From the NCBI RefSeq assembly GCF_002906155.1, contig NZ_MUJK01000001.1, positions 434,001-498,000 on the forward strand: DNA of 64,000 nucleotides, written 5' to 3'. The notes below the pieces were generated by a model. The model had not been told where the DNA came from. It was given only the letters and a program-made list of their open reading frames with translations, and did not search any database. Below are positions 63,728 through 64,000 of this stretch, piece by piece. Position 1 is the stretch's first letter. Each line of letters opens with the position of its first letter. The position numbers and the translations under genes are program-made. The DNA comes from Pseudomonas laurylsulfativorans (GTDB lineage: Bacteria; Pseudomonadota; Gammaproteobacteria; Pseudomonadales; Pseudomonadaceae).

Positions 63728-64000
63728 TCAAAGGGTTGCGACATGCTGTTGATAGCGTTCATACGCCTGCTGACAGGCTTGTACATTGTCGGCGACCGGC
63801 AGGGTTTCACTGGCCGGGTCGAGTTTCACACAGCGCTCGCACAAGTGCGCCAGACTGTCTTCGTGCCCGTTTGCCCAGGATACACACCAGGCCGCCTGAA
63901 TCGCCGCACCCAGGGCCGCGGCCTCGCTTTGTTCGGTGCAGATCACCGGTGTATTCATGGTATCGGCGACGATCTGCCGCCACACCGTGCTTTTCGAGCC
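63728..64000 (-). CDS. mtlY: Xylulose kinase MtlY, C-terminal part
   Basis: The minus-strand frame is open to the right edge, so about the last 90 residues are present. STVWRQIVADTMNTPV, followed by EQSEAAALGAAIQAAW, is the conserved C-terminal ATP-binding region of FGGY-family kinases such as xylulokinase. The next gene on this strand is mtlZ, which supports assignment to the mannitol/arabitol operon. The rest of the gene and of the operon lies beyond the window. Confidence 0.85.
   Translation of the reverse strand, partial: GSKSTVWRQIVADTMNTPVICTEQSEAAALGAAIQAAWCVSWANGHEDSLAHLCERCVKLDPASETLPVADNVQACQQAYERYQQHVATL

Overview
The window looks like a chromosomal segment of a Pseudomonas of the P. 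fluorescens group. The evidence is high-GC coding, many REP/REPIN repeats of the GGCTTGCC/AGCTTGCT type, a complete fap functional-amyloid operon, the mtlY-mtlZ end of a mannitol operon, dpkA, a gnd-zwf pair and a giant dermonecrotic-toxin-like protein. No tRNA, rRNA, CRISPR array, prophage or insertion sequence was seen.

Layout. 1-8.1 kb: the tail of a penicillin-acylase-family enzyme, a FecR-type anti-sigma factor without an adjacent sigma gene, a 1610-residue repeat-containing putative toxin ending in an HExxH metallopeptidase-like domain, and dpkA. 8.2-10.9 kb: a DUF883 membrane protein, a small unknown protein, and a LysR/nitrilase divergent pair. 11-19.2 kb: two convergent acyl-CoA gene sets. 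The plus-strand set (acyl-CoA ligase, SDR, thiolase, acyl-CoA dehydrogenase, enoyl-CoA hydratase) fits isoleucine-type degradation; the minus-strand set (acyl-CoA dehydrogenase, 3-hydroxyisobutyryl-CoA hydrolase) fits valine. 19.3-22.4 kb: a LysR regulator divergent from a polyamine-binding protein and agmatinase. 22.5-28.8 kb: aldo/keto reductase, ZapE-like ATPase, DinB, GNAT, a small secreted protein, CptA and a small coiled-coil protein. 29-33.1 kb: gnd-zwf and nhaB. 33.2-35.1 kb: a delta-60 repeat protein and a small unknown gene.

35.4-41.8 kb is the fap amyloid region: a sigma-54 activator with a VpsR-like N-terminus faces fapABCDEF. Upstream of fapA there is a plausible -24/-12 promoter and, about 150 bp further up, an inverted repeat that could be the enhancer. 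42.4-49.6 kb: nicotinamide-riboside kinase-like gene with pnuC, uppP, DUF1294, LysR/azoR, a secreted alpha/beta hydrolase and an MFS transporter. 50-56 kb: ABC-F protein YbiT, LpxO-like hydroxylase, Ku, a small Pro/Asn-rich secreted protein and a PQQ-type sugar dehydrogenase. 55.6-59.4 kb: a GNAT-C39 peptidase fusion divergent from a RimK-like ATP-grasp ligase and a CorA-like membrane protein, which is the best candidate for a little-described peptide- or protein-modifying system. 59.8-61 kb: a threonine dehydratase lacking the ACT regulatory part, preceded by a leader peptide and mutually exclusive hairpins that look like a transcription attenuator. 61-64 kb: ecotin, DUF1652, DUF2790, and mtlZ with the end of mtlY.

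Functional assignments rest on recognised sequence motifs and gene order only; no database search was run. Promoter, operator and attenuator calls are read by eye and are inference.
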